Assembly: GCA_016865505.2 (NCBI GenBank)
Contig: AP025252.1
Location: forward strand, 5,230,137-5,294,136
Direction of reading: 5' to 3'
Origin: Bryobacterales bacterium F-183
GTDB lineage: Bacteria; Acidobacteriota; Terriglobia; Bryobacterales; Bryobacteraceae
Length of the DNA: 64,000 nucleotides
Of this stretch, positions 20,791-29,972 are shown piece by piece; the stretch's first letter is position 1, and every line of letters starts with the position of its first letter. Under the pieces are notes generated by a model. That model saw nothing but the letters and a program-made list of their open reading frames with translations, was not told where the DNA came from and did no database searches. The translations under genes and the position numbers were made by a program.

Positions 20791-21858
20791 ATGGGGACTC
20801 GGGATCTGATCCGTAGTTTGCCGCTTTGGGCATTTGCTGCCTTTGGTACGCTCGCGTACGCCGAGAATTTACCCTGCCTTTCTCCCAATGAAGCGTGTTC
20901 CGAACGGCTGTCTGTCAAGGACGGCTGGGTCCGGATTTATGCCACGCATCCGTTGCGCAGCAGCAGTCCGACGGTACAGACGCCGGTGGTCGCGGCGGCG
21001 GGTCCCAAGCGGGCTCTGGTGATGGTGCATGGGGCCGCGCGGAATGGCGATGGCTACTTTGGTACGGCGCTGGCGGCTGCAGCGTCGCAAGGCGAGTTGC
21101 TCGATACGGTGATCATCGCGCCGAGCTTTAAGGGCATCGACGGACCGTCCTGCCGGGATACGGTGGAGGACGGCGAGTTGGTGTTCGGATGCCAGGCTTG
21201 GAATGCCGGATTTGCGGCTACGAACAGCGAGTTGAAGGCGACGTCGTTCGACGCGATGGACCGGATCCTGCAGCTTTTGGGCGATCGCGCGCGGTTCCCG
21301 AATCTGCGGTCGATTACCGTCGCTGGGCATTCGGGCGGTGGACAGTTTGTACAGCGGTACGCGGCGATGAATCATGCCGAGACGCGGCTGCATATGCCGG
21401 TGAAGTATGTGGTGGCGAATCCGTCGTCGTATGTGTACTTGAACGAGTACCGGTTGCGGCCGGAGGCTTCGTGTACGCAGGACGGCATCTGTACGGGTGG
21501 ATTTGGGCCGTACTGGGATCGCACGAACTGCAGCGGGTACAACAAGTACCGGTATGGCCTCGAAGGGCTGACCGGCTATGCGTCCACAATGACCACGGGA
21601 ACGATCCGGCGGCAGTTTGTGAAGCGCGATGTCACGTATCTGATCGGCGATCTGGATACGCTGCAGGACTCCGATTTGGACAAGAGTTGTTCGGCGCAGG
21701 CGCAGGGTCCGAACCGGCGGGAGCGTGGCTTGAACTTTTGGAACTACATGCGCGAGGAGTTCCACGCGACGCACCAGATTGTCGTTGTGCCGCGGTGCGG
21801 GCATAACGCGGCCTGCATGTTCGGGTCGCAGGCAGGCGCGCGTACGCTATTTCCTTGA
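20791..21858 (+). CDS. Secreted alpha/beta hydrolase
   Basis: 355 residues with an N-terminal signal peptide (LPLWAFAAFGTLAYA) and several cysteine pairs consistent with export. The nucleophile elbow is VAGHSGGGQF; VMVHGAARNGDGYF resembles an oxyanion-hole region, and the catalytic His is probably in VVPRCGHNAACMF. No specific esterase family is assigned. A TACAAT lies 20 bases before the start and could be a -10 element. The 3' end overlaps the end of the convergent membrane-protein gene by 12 bases. Confidence 0.82.
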   Translation: MGTRDLIRSLPLWAFAAFGTLAYAENLPCLSPNEACSERLSVKDGWVRIYATHPLRSSSPTVQTPVVAAAGPKRALVMVHGAARNGDGYFGTALAAAASQGELLDTVIIAPSFKGIDGPSCRDTVEDGELVFGCQAWNAGFAATNSELKATSFDAMDRILQLLGDRARFPNLRSITVAGHSGGGQFVQRYAAMNHAETRLHMPVKYVVANPSSYVYLNEYRLRPEASCTQDGICTGGFGPYWDRTNCSGYNKYRYGLEGLTGYASTMTTGTIRRQFVKRDVTYLIGDLDTLQDSDLDKSCSAQAQGPNRRERGLNFWNYMREEFHATHQIVVVPRCGHNAACMFGSQAGARTLFP

Positions 21859-23151
21859 TTTGCCGGTAGGCTTGGGGATTCCACCGAGCACGCACTCTTC
21901 CGGCGTTTTGTATTCCACAAACAACACCAGCAAGATCGCGGGCCAGACGTGTAGCAGGATGCGGAATGCCGCAGAGTCGCCGGGGTTGTCATCGCGATAC
22001 AGGATGGACGCGATGCCACCGATCAATAGCAGCGCGGCCGTAATTCCACTGGCGAGTTGGCGGTTGCGACGGAAGCCAACGAAATATGTGTAGATGGCCA
22101 GGATGACGACGGGCGTAATGACCCAGCCGAACAAGTTAAGGGTCAACAGGCGCGAGACGATGGCTCCGGAGAGTGCTGGGAACGTAGCAGCGGTGCCGGG
22201 TATGGCTGGGGCCACGTTGAGCAGGAAGTACGCGGCGGTGGCTGCGCCGGGGATTGCGCCGAGGACTGTGAACAAGGCACCGGATAGCTTGCCTTTCCAG
22301 AGTGCGACGGCGAGCAGAGGTACGGCGTAGAACCAGCCCTCATTCTTGGTCCAGGGCAGGAGACCTGCGGCGAGCCCAGTGAGCAGGTACAGTCGCGGTT
22401 CGCTGAGGTTCCAGGCCATGAGGAGCGAGGCAAAGGCGGCGGCGACGAGCGCGGCGAAGGGTATGTCGGCAAACTGGGTGGCGGCGTTTCCGGTGACGGC
22501 CGTGGAGGCGAGGATCGCTGCCAGCATGAGCAGCGATTGGGCCTGGCCACGCATGGCGCGGATGGCGCCGTAGAGGATGGCGATCAACGAGAAGCCGTAG
22601 GTTCCTGCGAGGAGCATCGCGCCGAGCGGTGACTCTTCCCCGCCCCAGCGCCACGTGCGGAGGACACTGGACGTCACCAGGTACGGCAGTTCGGGGTGAG
22701 TGTACTGCAGGGCGGGATTGGCGAGTTCCGCGAGGGTACCGCCGCGATACAGGAAGCGGGCGCGGAAGTTCCAGATGCGCCAGGTGTCGAGTTCGCCGTA
22801 CGGGTTTGGCTGCGCCATGGTGACGTAGGCCGGGGCGAAGACGACAAGGAGCGCGAGCAGGGTCCAGGTGAGGATTTTCGGCGCGGGGTACTCGTCATCA
22901 ATGGTCAACGTGCGGGGGCGGCCGAAGAGCGCGAACAGTACCGCAGCGGCGGCGAACAGCGCGAGGTCTGCGGGTTGCGCCTGGGCGGTGAAGAAGGCGG
23001 GGATGGAGGCGAGTCCGATGCCGAGCATCGCGCCGGCGCCGAGGCGGAACCAGTCTCCACGGTTGTCCCAAGCAAAAGAGGGGGCGGGCCAGATGGCGCG
23101 GACCAGCAGGAAGCCGGTGAGGATGGAGAGCAGAACGGCGAGGACGATCAC
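21847..23151 (-). CDS. Polytopic membrane protein, GT-C glycosyltransferase-like
   Basis: 434 residues with about ten to twelve hydrophobic helices. After the first cytoplasmic region comes PNPYGELDTWRIWNFRARF, an acidic loop after an early helix as in GT-C enzymes that use polyprenyl-phosphate sugars, and later PWTKNEGWFYAVPLL. No named family is certain. It starts with ATG sharing ATGA with the end of the gene upstream, so it depends on that gene for translation. The 3' end overlaps the convergent hydrolase by 12 bases. A role in transferring sugars at the outer face of the membrane is inferred. Confidence 0.78.
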   Translation of the reverse strand: MIVLAVLLSILTGFLLVRAIWPAPSFAWDNRGDWFRLGAGAMLGIGLASIPAFFTAQAQPADLALFAAAAVLFALFGRPRTLTIDDEYPAPKILTWTLLALLVVFAPAYVTMAQPNPYGELDTWRIWNFRARFLYRGGTLAELANPALQYTHPELPYLVTSSVLRTWRWGGEESPLGAMLLAGTYGFSLIAILYGAIRAMRGQAQSLLMLAAILASTAVTGNAATQFADIPFAALVAAAFASLLMAWNLSEPRLYLLTGLAAGLLPWTKNEGWFYAVPLLAVALWKGKLSGALFTVLGAIPGAATAAYFLLNVAPAIPGTAATFPALSGAIVSRLLTLNLFGWVITPVVILAIYTYFVGFRRNRQLASGITAALLLIGGIASILYRDDNPGDSAAFRILLHVWPAILLVLFVEYKTPEECVLGGIPKPTGKSRK

Positions 23152-23576
23152 GGCTGGATGTAGCCTTTCCGCTCGAAGAGCACGACGCCGTTGGGGTAGA
23201 CCTTGACTGCGGTGACGCCCATTTTGTCCATGAACTCCGCGGTGGGATCTTTCACCATGTTGCCTATCGCGTAGCGGCCTTTGCCAGCGCCTTTGTCGAG
23301 GATGGCGGGTGCGAAGGCGTACTGCGTGAGGTGGAACTCTACGTCGCCTGGGTCTTTCTCCATGTCGGTGATGTAGCCGAGGGTTTTGGTGCCTGGCGGC
23401 AGATCGTTGCGGAGGGCGGCGAAGCGGCTCATGTAACCGCCTGCGCCGTAGGTGGCCGGCTCCGCACGGTTTGAAAATGCGATGGCGTCCAGCAGGTACG
23501 AGGCGACAGAGAGAATGGCGACGCCAGTGAGCAGGTAGATGCCCGCCTGAACGCGCGCCGGAAAAGGTTGCAACAT
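23148..23576 (-). CDS. Small membrane-anchored protein, partner of GT-C-like gene
   Basis: 142 residues: a short basic N-terminus, one transmembrane helix (AGIYLLTGVAILSVASYLLDAIAF) and an extracytoplasmic domain of about 100 residues (YMSRFAALRNDLPPGTKTLGYI to VVLFERKGYIQP). That domain resembles the soluble part found in some GT-C proteins. The ATGA overlap with the downstream gene suggests the two make one complex. No enzyme motif is visible and I do not recognise the family. Confidence 0.78.
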   Translation of the reverse strand: MLQPFPARVQAGIYLLTGVAILSVASYLLDAIAFSNRAEPATYGAGGYMSRFAALRNDLPPGTKTLGYITDMEKDPGDVEFHLTQYAFAPAILDKGAGKGRYAIGNMVKDPTAEFMDKMGVTAVKVYPNGVVLFERKGYIQP

Positions 23577-23631
23577 GGGTGGTTTGTCGAGTGGAGTGAG
23601 TTTAGTGTAGCGAATCGTCCGCTAGACTGAA

Positions 23632-24600
23632 GTGGTGAGGTTTTCCTCAAAGCCCCTGTTGAGCGTCGCTCTGCTGGTTGCCGTTTGTGCGGCAGCGATT
23701 TACGGACTGTTTCTATACCGGAACAGCAGCCAGTGGAATCCGGAACGAATGGCGGCGTCGCTCCCCGTCCAGGATTCGATTTTGGTGTTTGTCGACTTGA
23801 AGACACTGCGGGACTACGGCCTGCTCGACATCATCGCGGGATCGAAGGCCGTTGAGGACGCAGAGTATCGCAAGTTCATCCAGCAATCGGGCTTTGATTA
23901 CCGTAGCGACCTGGATCGCCTGGCGATCGCACTACAGGGTAAGGCACGGCATGCGGTAGCGGTGGGCCGCTTTGATTGGGGCAAGATCCGGAGCTACGCG
24001 ATGTCGAGCGGCGGGACCTGCAAGAACGGGTTCTGCGAGGTTCGCGGCGGCAATGAGTTTTCGGAAAACAGCTTGTCGTTCTATCCGATGCACTCGTCGG
24101 CGCTGGCGATCTCTTCGAGTCCGCCGGGTGGTGCGTACGGCATTGGGATCCCGCAGCAGGAACGGAATCTGGGCGATGTGAATGCGTGGCCGGTAAAATC
24201 GTCGACGATTTGGATTCGCGTGCCGGGTTCGTACTGGCGCGATCCTTCCGCGGTACCTACGGGTAGCCGGATCTTTGCGACCGCTTTGGCTCCGGCGAGC
24301 GAGACTTTCTTTAGCGTCGCGCCTGCGTCTGGCAGCGGCGGTGGGAGCAATCGCATGGCGTTGAAGCTGGCGGCGGTGTGCCAGAACGGCTCTGATTCCG
24401 AGAAGATCAAGCGGGATTTGCAGGAGGCTACGGGCTTGCTGCAAAAGCTGCTGGCGCGGGAGAAGCAAACGCCGGGTCCTGCAGATTTGGCCACGCTCTT
24501 GGTGAGTGGGCAATTCCGTGTGGATGGCAATACGGTGCACGGCGAATGGCCGCTTGAGATGGAGTTGATTCGCGCCATCGCTGGCGGTGGAGTGCAGTAA
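23632..24600 (+). CDS. Unrecognised signal-anchored protein
   Basis: 322 residues. The N-terminus has a hydrophobic anchor (LLSVALLVAVCAAAIYGLFLY) and the rest is a mixed alpha/beta domain with SLPVQDSILVFVDLKTLRDYGLLDIIAG early on. That pattern resembles substrate-free chaperone-like DUF3352-type proteins, but I cannot assign it. Two adjacent GTG codons (23632, 23635) serve as starts. It overlaps the PfkB gene by 14 bases if that gene starts at its GTG, so it belongs to the same transcript. Function unknown. Confidence 0.8.
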   Translation: MVRFSSKPLLSVALLVAVCAAAIYGLFLYRNSSQWNPERMAASLPVQDSILVFVDLKTLRDYGLLDIIAGSKAVEDAEYRKFIQQSGFDYRSDLDRLAIALQGKARHAVAVGRFDWGKIRSYAMSSGGTCKNGFCEVRGGNEFSENSLSFYPMHSSALAISSSPPGGAYGIGIPQQERNLGDVNAWPVKSSTIWIRVPGSYWRDPSAVPTGSRIFATALAPASETFFSVAPASGSGGGSNRMALKLAAVCQNGSDSEKIKRDLQEATGLLQKLLAREKQTPGPADLATLLVSGQFRVDGNTVHGEWPLEMELIRAIAGGGVQ

Positions 24601-25561
24601 CTTGGCCTTTGGTATCCCTGGCAGGATTCTGGTTACCGGGAATCTGGTGCAGGATACCGTGGTGTACCCGGCGGACCGCATCCCGGATAGTGGTACGCAA
24701 TGGGTGGAACACATCGAGCCGTACCTGGGCGGGAACGGTGCGAGTACCTCGTACGCGATTGGCATCCTGGGTGGTCACGTTCGGTTCAAGGGCATGTGCG
24801 GTACGGATGCCGCGGGTGGCGCGATTGTCGCGCGGTTGCGCAGTGTTGGCGTGGACCTGAGCGCTCTGCTGGTGTCCGATGCTTATGCCACGGCGGCGAG
24901 TGTCGCGCTGGTGCGTACGGGAGGTAGCCGCGGGTTCCTGCATGTGCCGGGTTCAAGTCTGGTCGCGCTGGGGGATTTTGCGGGGTTTACGAGTGCGGAA
25001 CTAGATGGGTGTACGCACTATCATCTGGCGAATCCTTTTGCGCTGCGGGCGTTCCGTCCACATACGGCAAAGGCATTGGCTGGCGCGAAGGCTGCGGGTC
25101 TGACGACATCCATGGATACGGCGTGGGATTCGCGCGGCGAGTGGATGCAGGTGGTTGAGCCGTGCCTGCCCCATTGCGATTTGCTGTTCGCGAATGAGGA
25201 CGAGATCCGGATGCTGACGGGGCATGGCGAGCCGGGTCGTGCAGTGCAGGCGTTTCGTGATGCGGGGGCCAAGCATGTGGTGGTGAAGCTTGGGGCCGCG
25301 GGGTCGGTGACGTTTGTGCAGGGGCAGGATGAGCCGCTGGCGACGCCGGGGTTCGCGATTGCGGCAAAGGATACAACGGGCGCGGGCGATAGCTTCTGCG
25401 GCGGGTTCCTGGCGGGGATGCAGCGGGGGTTGCCGCTGGCAGAAGTCGCGCGGTTGGCGAATGCGTGTGGAGCGCTGAGTGCGACGTCGTTTGGGGCTAC
25501 GCAGGGGTTGCGGGATTTTGCTGGTACGCACGAGTGGATCTCAGGTACGCTGGTGAGTTGA
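24587..25561 (+). CDS. PfkB-family carbohydrate kinase
   Basis: About 320 residues of the ribokinase fold. The N-terminal GRILVTGNLVQDTVVYP and the glycine-rich YLGGNGASTSYAIGILGG bind the sugar; the C-terminal DTTGAGDSFCGGFLAG holds the anion hole and catalytic Asp. The start is GTG 24587 or TTG 24602 just after the preceding stop; I keep the longer. It runs into the ABC ATPase gene by a TTGA overlap, and the sugar-acid dehydratase follows, so a 2-keto-3-deoxy sugar acid or a related sugar is a reasonable substrate guess. The substrate is not provable from sequence. Confidence 0.9.
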   Translation: MECSNLAFGIPGRILVTGNLVQDTVVYPADRIPDSGTQWVEHIEPYLGGNGASTSYAIGILGGHVRFKGMCGTDAAGGAIVARLRSVGVDLSALLVSDAYATAASVALVRTGGSRGFLHVPGSSLVALGDFAGFTSAELDGCTHYHLANPFALRAFRPHTAKALAGAKAAGLTTSMDTAWDSRGEWMQVVEPCLPHCDLLFANEDEIRMLTGHGEPGRAVQAFRDAGAKHVVVKLGAAGSVTFVQGQDEPLATPGFAIAAKDTTGAGDSFCGGFLAGMQRGLPLAEVARLANACGALSATSFGATQGLRDFAGTHEWISGTLVS

Positions 25562-26346
25562 CTACGACTGCACCGCTCCTCGAGTTCCGTAACGTTACGG
25601 TCTATCGCGATGCGCAGAAAGCGCTTGATCGCGTCACTCTCCAAATCAACGAAGGCGAGCATCTTGCCATTTTGGGTCCGAATGGGTCTGGCAAGTCGAC
25701 TCTGATTGCCGCTTTGACGCGCGATGTCTATCCGTTCCTGGGCGATATGGATTGGACGCTCAAAATCATGGGCCGCGACCGGTGGCATGTGTTTGAGCTG
25801 CGGTCGATGATGGGGATCGTTACCAACGACCTGATGCTGGCATGCAGGCGCGACTATACGGCTCGTGAAGTGGTGTTGAGCGGGTTCTTTTCGAGCATCG
25901 GGATCTGGCCGAATCATGACGTGCAGCCGTACATGGTTGAGAAGGCCAATGAGGTGATGGAACTGCTGGAGATCACGCATCTGGCGGATCGTCCGCTGTG
26001 CGAGACGTCCTCGGGTGAGGGTCGCCGGGCGGTGATCGGGCGGGCTTTGGTGAGCGATCCGAAGGCGCTGATTCTGGATGAGCCTTCGACGTCGCTCGAC
26101 TTGAAGGCGATGCGCGAGCTTCGTGACATTATGAGCAAGGTCGCGCGGACGGGCAAGAGTCTCATCCTGGTGACGCATCATGTGGACGAGATCATTCCGG
26201 AGATGGATCGCGTCTTGTTTATGAACGATGGCCGCGTAGTGCAGGATGGGCCGAAGAAAGACGTCCTGACGGCTGCGAATTTGAGCGAACTATTTGGCGT
26301 ACCCGTGGAGTTGGCGGAGCGCGACGGTTATTACAACTGCTGGTAA
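25558..26346 (+). CDS. Lone ABC transporter-type ATPase with divergent signature motif
   Basis: 262 residues from TTG 25558, which overlaps the PfkB stop as TTGA. Walker A is GPNGSGKST, Walker B ALILDEPSTSLD, and the switch His is LVTHHVDE. The signature is SSGEGRRAVIGRAL rather than LSGGQ, as in the ModF/YlmA-like group of ATPases. No permease or binding protein is adjacent. The open frame upstream to 25465 lies inside pfkB and is ignored. It may power a transporter encoded elsewhere or have a regulatory or repair role as proposed for ModF-type proteins. Confidence 0.88.
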   Translation: MTTTAPLLEFRNVTVYRDAQKALDRVTLQINEGEHLAILGPNGSGKSTLIAALTRDVYPFLGDMDWTLKIMGRDRWHVFELRSMMGIVTNDLMLACRRDYTAREVVLSGFFSSIGIWPNHDVQPYMVEKANEVMELLEITHLADRPLCETSSGEGRRAVIGRALVSDPKALILDEPSTSLDLKAMRELRDIMSKVARTGKSLILVTHHVDEIIPEMDRVLFMNDGRVVQDGPKKDVLTAANLSELFGVPVELAERDGYYNCW

Positions 26347-26352
26347 ATTCCA

Positions 26353-28326
26353 ATGAATCTGCAATCGATACTCGACTCAGGTGATGAGTCCCTTTACGAC
26401 ATCCATACGAAGGTTCCGGGTCCGAAGGGATCGCTGCCGATTACGGCGGAGATGCTGATGCAGCGTCCGTCCGGCGATTTGTTTGGATGGACGCAGAATG
26501 CTGGGATGGGCTGGGAGCCGGCGAAGCTGACGGGGTCCGAGGTGTTGCTGCTTTCGACGCACGGCGGTATTCGAGCGGAAGATGGTACGCCGATCGCGCT
26601 GGGGTATCACACGGGGCATTGGGAAGTGGGTTTGTTGATGCAGGAGGCGGCGCGCGAGTTGAAGAAGCGCGGCGCGATTCCGTTTGCCGCGTACTGTACC
26701 GACCCTTGCGATGGAAGGTCTCAAGGTACGACGGGGATGTTCGATTCCCTGCCCTATCGGAATGACGCGGCGACGATCTTTAAGCGGCTGATCCGGTCGC
26801 TGCCGACGCGTAGCGCGGTGCTTGGTGTGGCGACGTGCGATAAGGGACTGCCGGCGATGATGATGGCGCTGGCGGGGTCGCGCGATCTGCCTTGCATCCT
26901 GGTGCCGGGCGGCGTAACGTTGCTGGCTTCGGATGGTGAAGATGCGGGTCGGGTACAGACGATTGGCGCACGGTTTTCGCACCAGCAGATCACGCTGCAA
27001 GAGGCTGCCGATATGGGTTGCCGCGCTTGTGCGTCGCCCGGCGGTGGCTGTCAATTCTTGGGTACAGCGGCGACGGCGCAGGTTGTTGGCGAAGCGCTGG
27101 GCATGTCGCTGACGCATTCGGCGCTGGCTCCTTCGGGGCATCCGATTTGGTTGGATATGGCCAAACGGTCGGCAATTGCGGGCTTGGGTCTGATGGCACG
27201 CGGTATCAACATGCGGCATATTCTGACGCCCGGCGCGCTGCAGAATGCGATGGTGGTACACGCGGCGTTTGGCGGATCGACGAATGTGATCATCCATCTG
27301 GCGGCGGTGGCGTACCAGGCTGGGTTGACGCGTCCTACCGTGCCCGATTGGATCCATGTGAATCGCAATGTGCCGCGCTTGGTTGATGCGCTGCCGAATG
27401 GTCCGCGGCATCATCCGACAGTGCAGGTGTTTTTGGCTGGCGGTGTGCCGGAAGTGATGCTGCATCTGCGCGACGCGGGCCTGCTGGACCTGACGGTGTT
27501 GACGGCATCGGGCGCGACGTTGGGCGAGACCTTGGCGTGGTGGGAAGGCTCGGAGCGCCGGGCGCAGTTGCGCAAGTTGCTGCAGGAGCGCGACGGTGTG
27601 AATCCGGATGACGTGATTATGGGTCCTGGCGAAGCGGTAGGGCGCGGGATGACGGCGACGGTGTGCTTCCCGCAAGGCAATCTGGCGCCGCAGGGGTCTG
27701 TGATCAAGGCGACGTCGATTGACCCGAGTGTGGTGGGCGAGGACGGCGTGTACCGCAAGCAGGGTCCGGCACGTGTGTTTTTGGCGGAGAAGGACGCGAT
27801 TGCGGCGATCAAGAACAAGCAGATTCACGAAGGCGACATCCTGGTGCTGGCATGCCGGGGTCCGATGGGGTCGGGGATGGAAGAAACGTATCAGTTAACT
27901 TCCGCCTTGAAGCATTTGCCCTTTGGCAAGCATGTGGCTCTGATCACGGATGCGCGGTTTAGCGGCGTGTCGACAGGGGCGTGCATCGGGCATGTGTCGC
28001 CGGAAGCGCTGGCGGGTGGACCGATTGGGAAGCTGATTGAAGGCGACATCATCGAGATTGTGGTGGACCGCAATACGCTGGAGGGCACGATCAATCTGGT
28101 GGGGTCCGACGCGTATGTGTTCGGGGCGGAAGTGGGGAAGCGCGTACTGAGTTCGCGTGCGTTGCGCGACGATTTGCGTGCGGATCCGGATCTGCCTGAG
28201 GAGACCAAGCTGTGGGCCGCGCTACAGGACATCGGTGGTGGAGCTTGGGGTGGTTGTGTGTATGAGACGGAGAAGATCCTGCAGGTACTCGAGGCGGGTA
28301 AGCGGGCGATGGGTATGATCGGCTAG
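26353..28326 (+). CDS. yjhG: YjhG/YagF-type sugar-acid (xylonate) dehydratase, IlvD/Edd family
   Basis: 657 residues, matching the length of YjhG/YagF dehydratases, which convert D-xylonate or similar aldonates to 2-keto-3-deoxy acids. Iron-sulfur ligands are expected from the cysteines in [32 protein letters not shown] and [11 protein letters not shown]. The conserved [21 protein letters not shown] stretch near residue 530 is the family C-terminal motif. The gene begins 6 bases after the ABC ATPase. With the PfkB kinase it suggests a pentonate or hexonate pathway; the aldolase is not in the window. Confidence 0.93.
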   Translation: MNLQSILDSGDESLYDIHTKVPGPKGSLPITAEMLMQRPSGDLFGWTQNAGMGWEPAKLTGSEVLLLSTHGGIRAEDGTPIALGYHTGHWEVGLLMQEAARELKKRGAIPFAAYCTDPCDGRSQGTTGMFDSLPYRNDAATIFKRLIRSLPTRSAVLGVATCDKGLPAMMMALAGSRDLPCILVPGGVTLLASDGEDAGRVQTIGARFSHQQITLQEAADMGCRACASPGGGCQFLGTAATAQVVGEALGMSLTHSALAPSGHPIWLDMAKRSAIAGLGLMARGINMRHILTPGALQNAMVVHAAFGGSTNVIIHLAAVAYQAGLTRPTVPDWIHVNRNVPRLVDALPNGPRHHPTVQVFLAGGVPEVMLHLRDAGLLDLTVLTASGATLGETLAWWEGSERRAQLRKLLQERDGVNPDDVIMGPGEAVGRGMTATVCFPQGNLAPQGSVIKATSIDPSVVGEDGVYRKQGPARVFLAEKDAIAAIKNKQIHEGDILVLACRGPMGSGMEETYQLTSALKHLPFGKHVALITDARFSGVSTGACIGHVSPEALAGGPIGKLIEGDIIEIVVDRNTLEGTINLVGSDAYVFGAEVGKRVLSSRALRDDLRADPDLPEETKLWAALQDIGGGAWGGCVYETEKILQVLEAGKRAMGMIG

Positions 28327-28340
28327 GTACTCAAATTGCT

Positions 28341-28373
28341 CACTCATTCCTGGAAGAAGCCCGGGAATGAGTG
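28341..28373 (+). promoter_or_regulatory. Hairpin enclosing the start codon and RBS of the following gene
   Basis: CACTCATTCC (28341-28350) and GGAATGAGTG (28364-28373) are perfect 10-base inverted repeats around a 13-base loop. The ATG at 28367 lies inside the right arm and the ribosome-binding sequence GGAAGAAG lies in the loop. In the mRNA this would mask initiation. It sits 14 bases after the dehydratase stop, so it could also be an intercistronic stability element; there is no T-tract. Confidence 0.6.
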
Positions 28374-28834
28374 AAGCATTACGAACCTACTTGGATGACC
28401 ATCATGCGGGTGCAACTTTTGCCGTAGAGTTGCTCGATTCGTTGCGATCACAAAAGGCGGATCCGGAACTCGCCTCCTTTGCGAATGTGTTGCAACGGGA
28501 GATCCGCGCTGATGTTGAGGTACTGCAAAGCATCATCGCTCAGTTGGGTGAAGCCGAGTCGTCGCTGAAGAAGGCTTTGGGACATCTGGCGGAGAAGGCC
28601 ATGCGCGCGAAGTTTGATCCTGAGAATGCTCGCGGCATCGGTACGTTCGAGGCGCTGGAGACCTTGTCGTTGGGCATACTCGGTAAGCGCGCTCTGTGGC
28701 GTGTGCTGCGGCAAATTGCCGAGGCGCCGAAGCTCGATTACGACACGTTGATCGTTCGTGCGGAGTATCAGTTCCAGCAGGTGGAGCGGTTCCGCCTGAA
28801 GGTGGCGCAGACGACTTTTTCCGGCGCTAGCTGA
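28367..28834 (+). CDS. Small all-helical protein, ferritin-like bundle suspected
   Basis: 155 residues, soluble, no signal. Predicted as a four-helix bundle: YLDDHHAGATFAVELLDSL, FANVLQREIRADVEVLQSIIAQL, GTFEALETLSLGILGKRALWRVL and LIVRAEYQFQQVERFRLKVAQ. The His/Asp/Glu content of the first and third helices suggests a possible metal site, but the spacing is not that of a known di-iron family. I do not recognise it. The start codon is inside a hairpin, so translation may be controlled. It converges with the next gene with an 8-base overlap of stops. Confidence 0.75.
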   Translation: MSEALRTYLDDHHAGATFAVELLDSLRSQKADPELASFANVLQREIRADVEVLQSIIAQLGEAESSLKKALGHLAEKAMRAKFDPENARGIGTFEALETLSLGILGKRALWRVLRQIAEAPKLDYDTLIVRAEYQFQQVERFRLKVAQTTFSGAS

Positions 28835-29939
28835 GCCACAAGAGCGCGGGTTGATCTCCGTAAAGGGCGGAGATGAGGCGGTCGTAGACTTGGCGGCCGC
28901 CGTCCCCGTTGGTGAAGACGAAGATGCCGGCCTTGTTGGCAGGGTCCAGCAGGACGAAGTTTTTGTAGCCTCGGTTGTCACCCCATTGCCAGAGGCGCGT
29001 GTGACGTTCTGTCTTTTGCACGCCCCATCCTAATCCCCACCCGAGTTTCGTTGTCGAAGTCTGGCGAATGTTGTTCTCCATGCCAGTGAGTTGGGCGGCA
29101 CGGCCCGATTGCAGCATGTGCTGCGCGAACTTGGCGTAGTCGAGTCCCGTCATGCAGAGGGACGCGGCGTAGTTGGGGGTGAGCATGTTGGGTACGGCGG
29201 GGATGCCGAGCCCTTTGGCGATGTCGACGGTCTGGTCAAAGGTCCAGGAGCGCGGCGGAGTCTTGACGTTGCGCTCGATGTAGCTCCACGTCGGCTTGCG
29301 GAAGGAGATGTCGCGGATACGGCCGTTGGTGTCGTGCCCCGGGGCCATGCGGGGTTGGAGGTCCGGGGTCCAGCAGACAGCGCTGTCGCTCATGCCGAGG
29401 GGCGTGAAGACTTTTGAGTGGATGAGTTCGCCAAAGGGAGTTTGGGTGATTGCTTCGATGGCGCGTACGAGGTAGACGTAGCCTTCGCCGGAGTAGCGGA
29501 AGCGGGTGAGGGGTTCGAACTCCGGCTTTAGAGGTTCACTGGCGGACTGACGCCAGTTTGGAAAGCCTGCGCCGTGACTCAGTACATGACGGGCGGTGCG
29601 TCCGACAGCGGCGGGATCGGCTTTTTCTGCGCCGAGATAGTCGTTGAGCGGCTTGTCGAAGTCGAGGGTACCTGCGGCGCGGAGTTCGTGCGCGACGTAC
29701 GCGGTGAACTGCTTGGTGAGTGAGGCGATTTCGAAGTAGCAGGAGGGGTCCAGGGCCTTGCCGGCTTGGGTATCGCGTGCGCCGAGCGCGAGGTCGCGAA
29801 CGGACTTGCCGTGGCGGAAGATGGTGAGCCAGACGCCGGGTACGGAGGCCATCTCCATCCAACGCTCGATCTGCCGCTGGTTGAGGTCCTGACCAAAGGC
29901 AGCGAGGCTGACTGTGGCAAGAAGGTCGCGGCGGCGCAT
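28827..29939 (-). CDS. Serine hydrolase, class C beta-lactamase family, exported
   Basis: 370 residues. The start MRRRDLLATVSLAAFG is a short Tat-type signal. The SxxK nucleophile motif is ASLTKQFTAY, the Tyr motif is YSGEGYVYL, and the third motif region is LWQWGDNRGYKNF. The domain spans the whole protein, as in beta-lactamase-fold esterases and D-aminopeptidases (Beta-lactamase family PF00144). Antibiotic resistance is not implied; most such proteins are peptidases or esterases of unknown substrate. The stop overlaps the convergent gene by 8 bases. Confidence 0.9.
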   Translation of the reverse strand: MRRRDLLATVSLAAFGQDLNQRQIERWMEMASVPGVWLTIFRHGKSVRDLALGARDTQAGKALDPSCYFEIASLTKQFTAYVAHELRAAGTLDFDKPLNDYLGAEKADPAAVGRTARHVLSHGAGFPNWRQSASEPLKPEFEPLTRFRYSGEGYVYLVRAIEAITQTPFGELIHSKVFTPLGMSDSAVCWTPDLQPRMAPGHDTNGRIRDISFRKPTWSYIERNVKTPPRSWTFDQTVDIAKGLGIPAVPNMLTPNYAASLCMTGLDYAKFAQHMLQSGRAAQLTGMENNIRQTSTTKLGWGLGWGVQKTERHTRLWQWGDNRGYKNFVLLDPANKAGIFVFTNGDGGRQVYDRLISALYGDQPALLWLS

Positions 29940-29972
29940 GGTCCCATTATGAGCACGGGCGCTGCAACTCTC

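Noticed and set aside
28827-29939. Considered as a resistance beta-lactamase
   Set aside because: The class C fold is shared with many esterases and peptidases; no specific resistance hallmark is visible.
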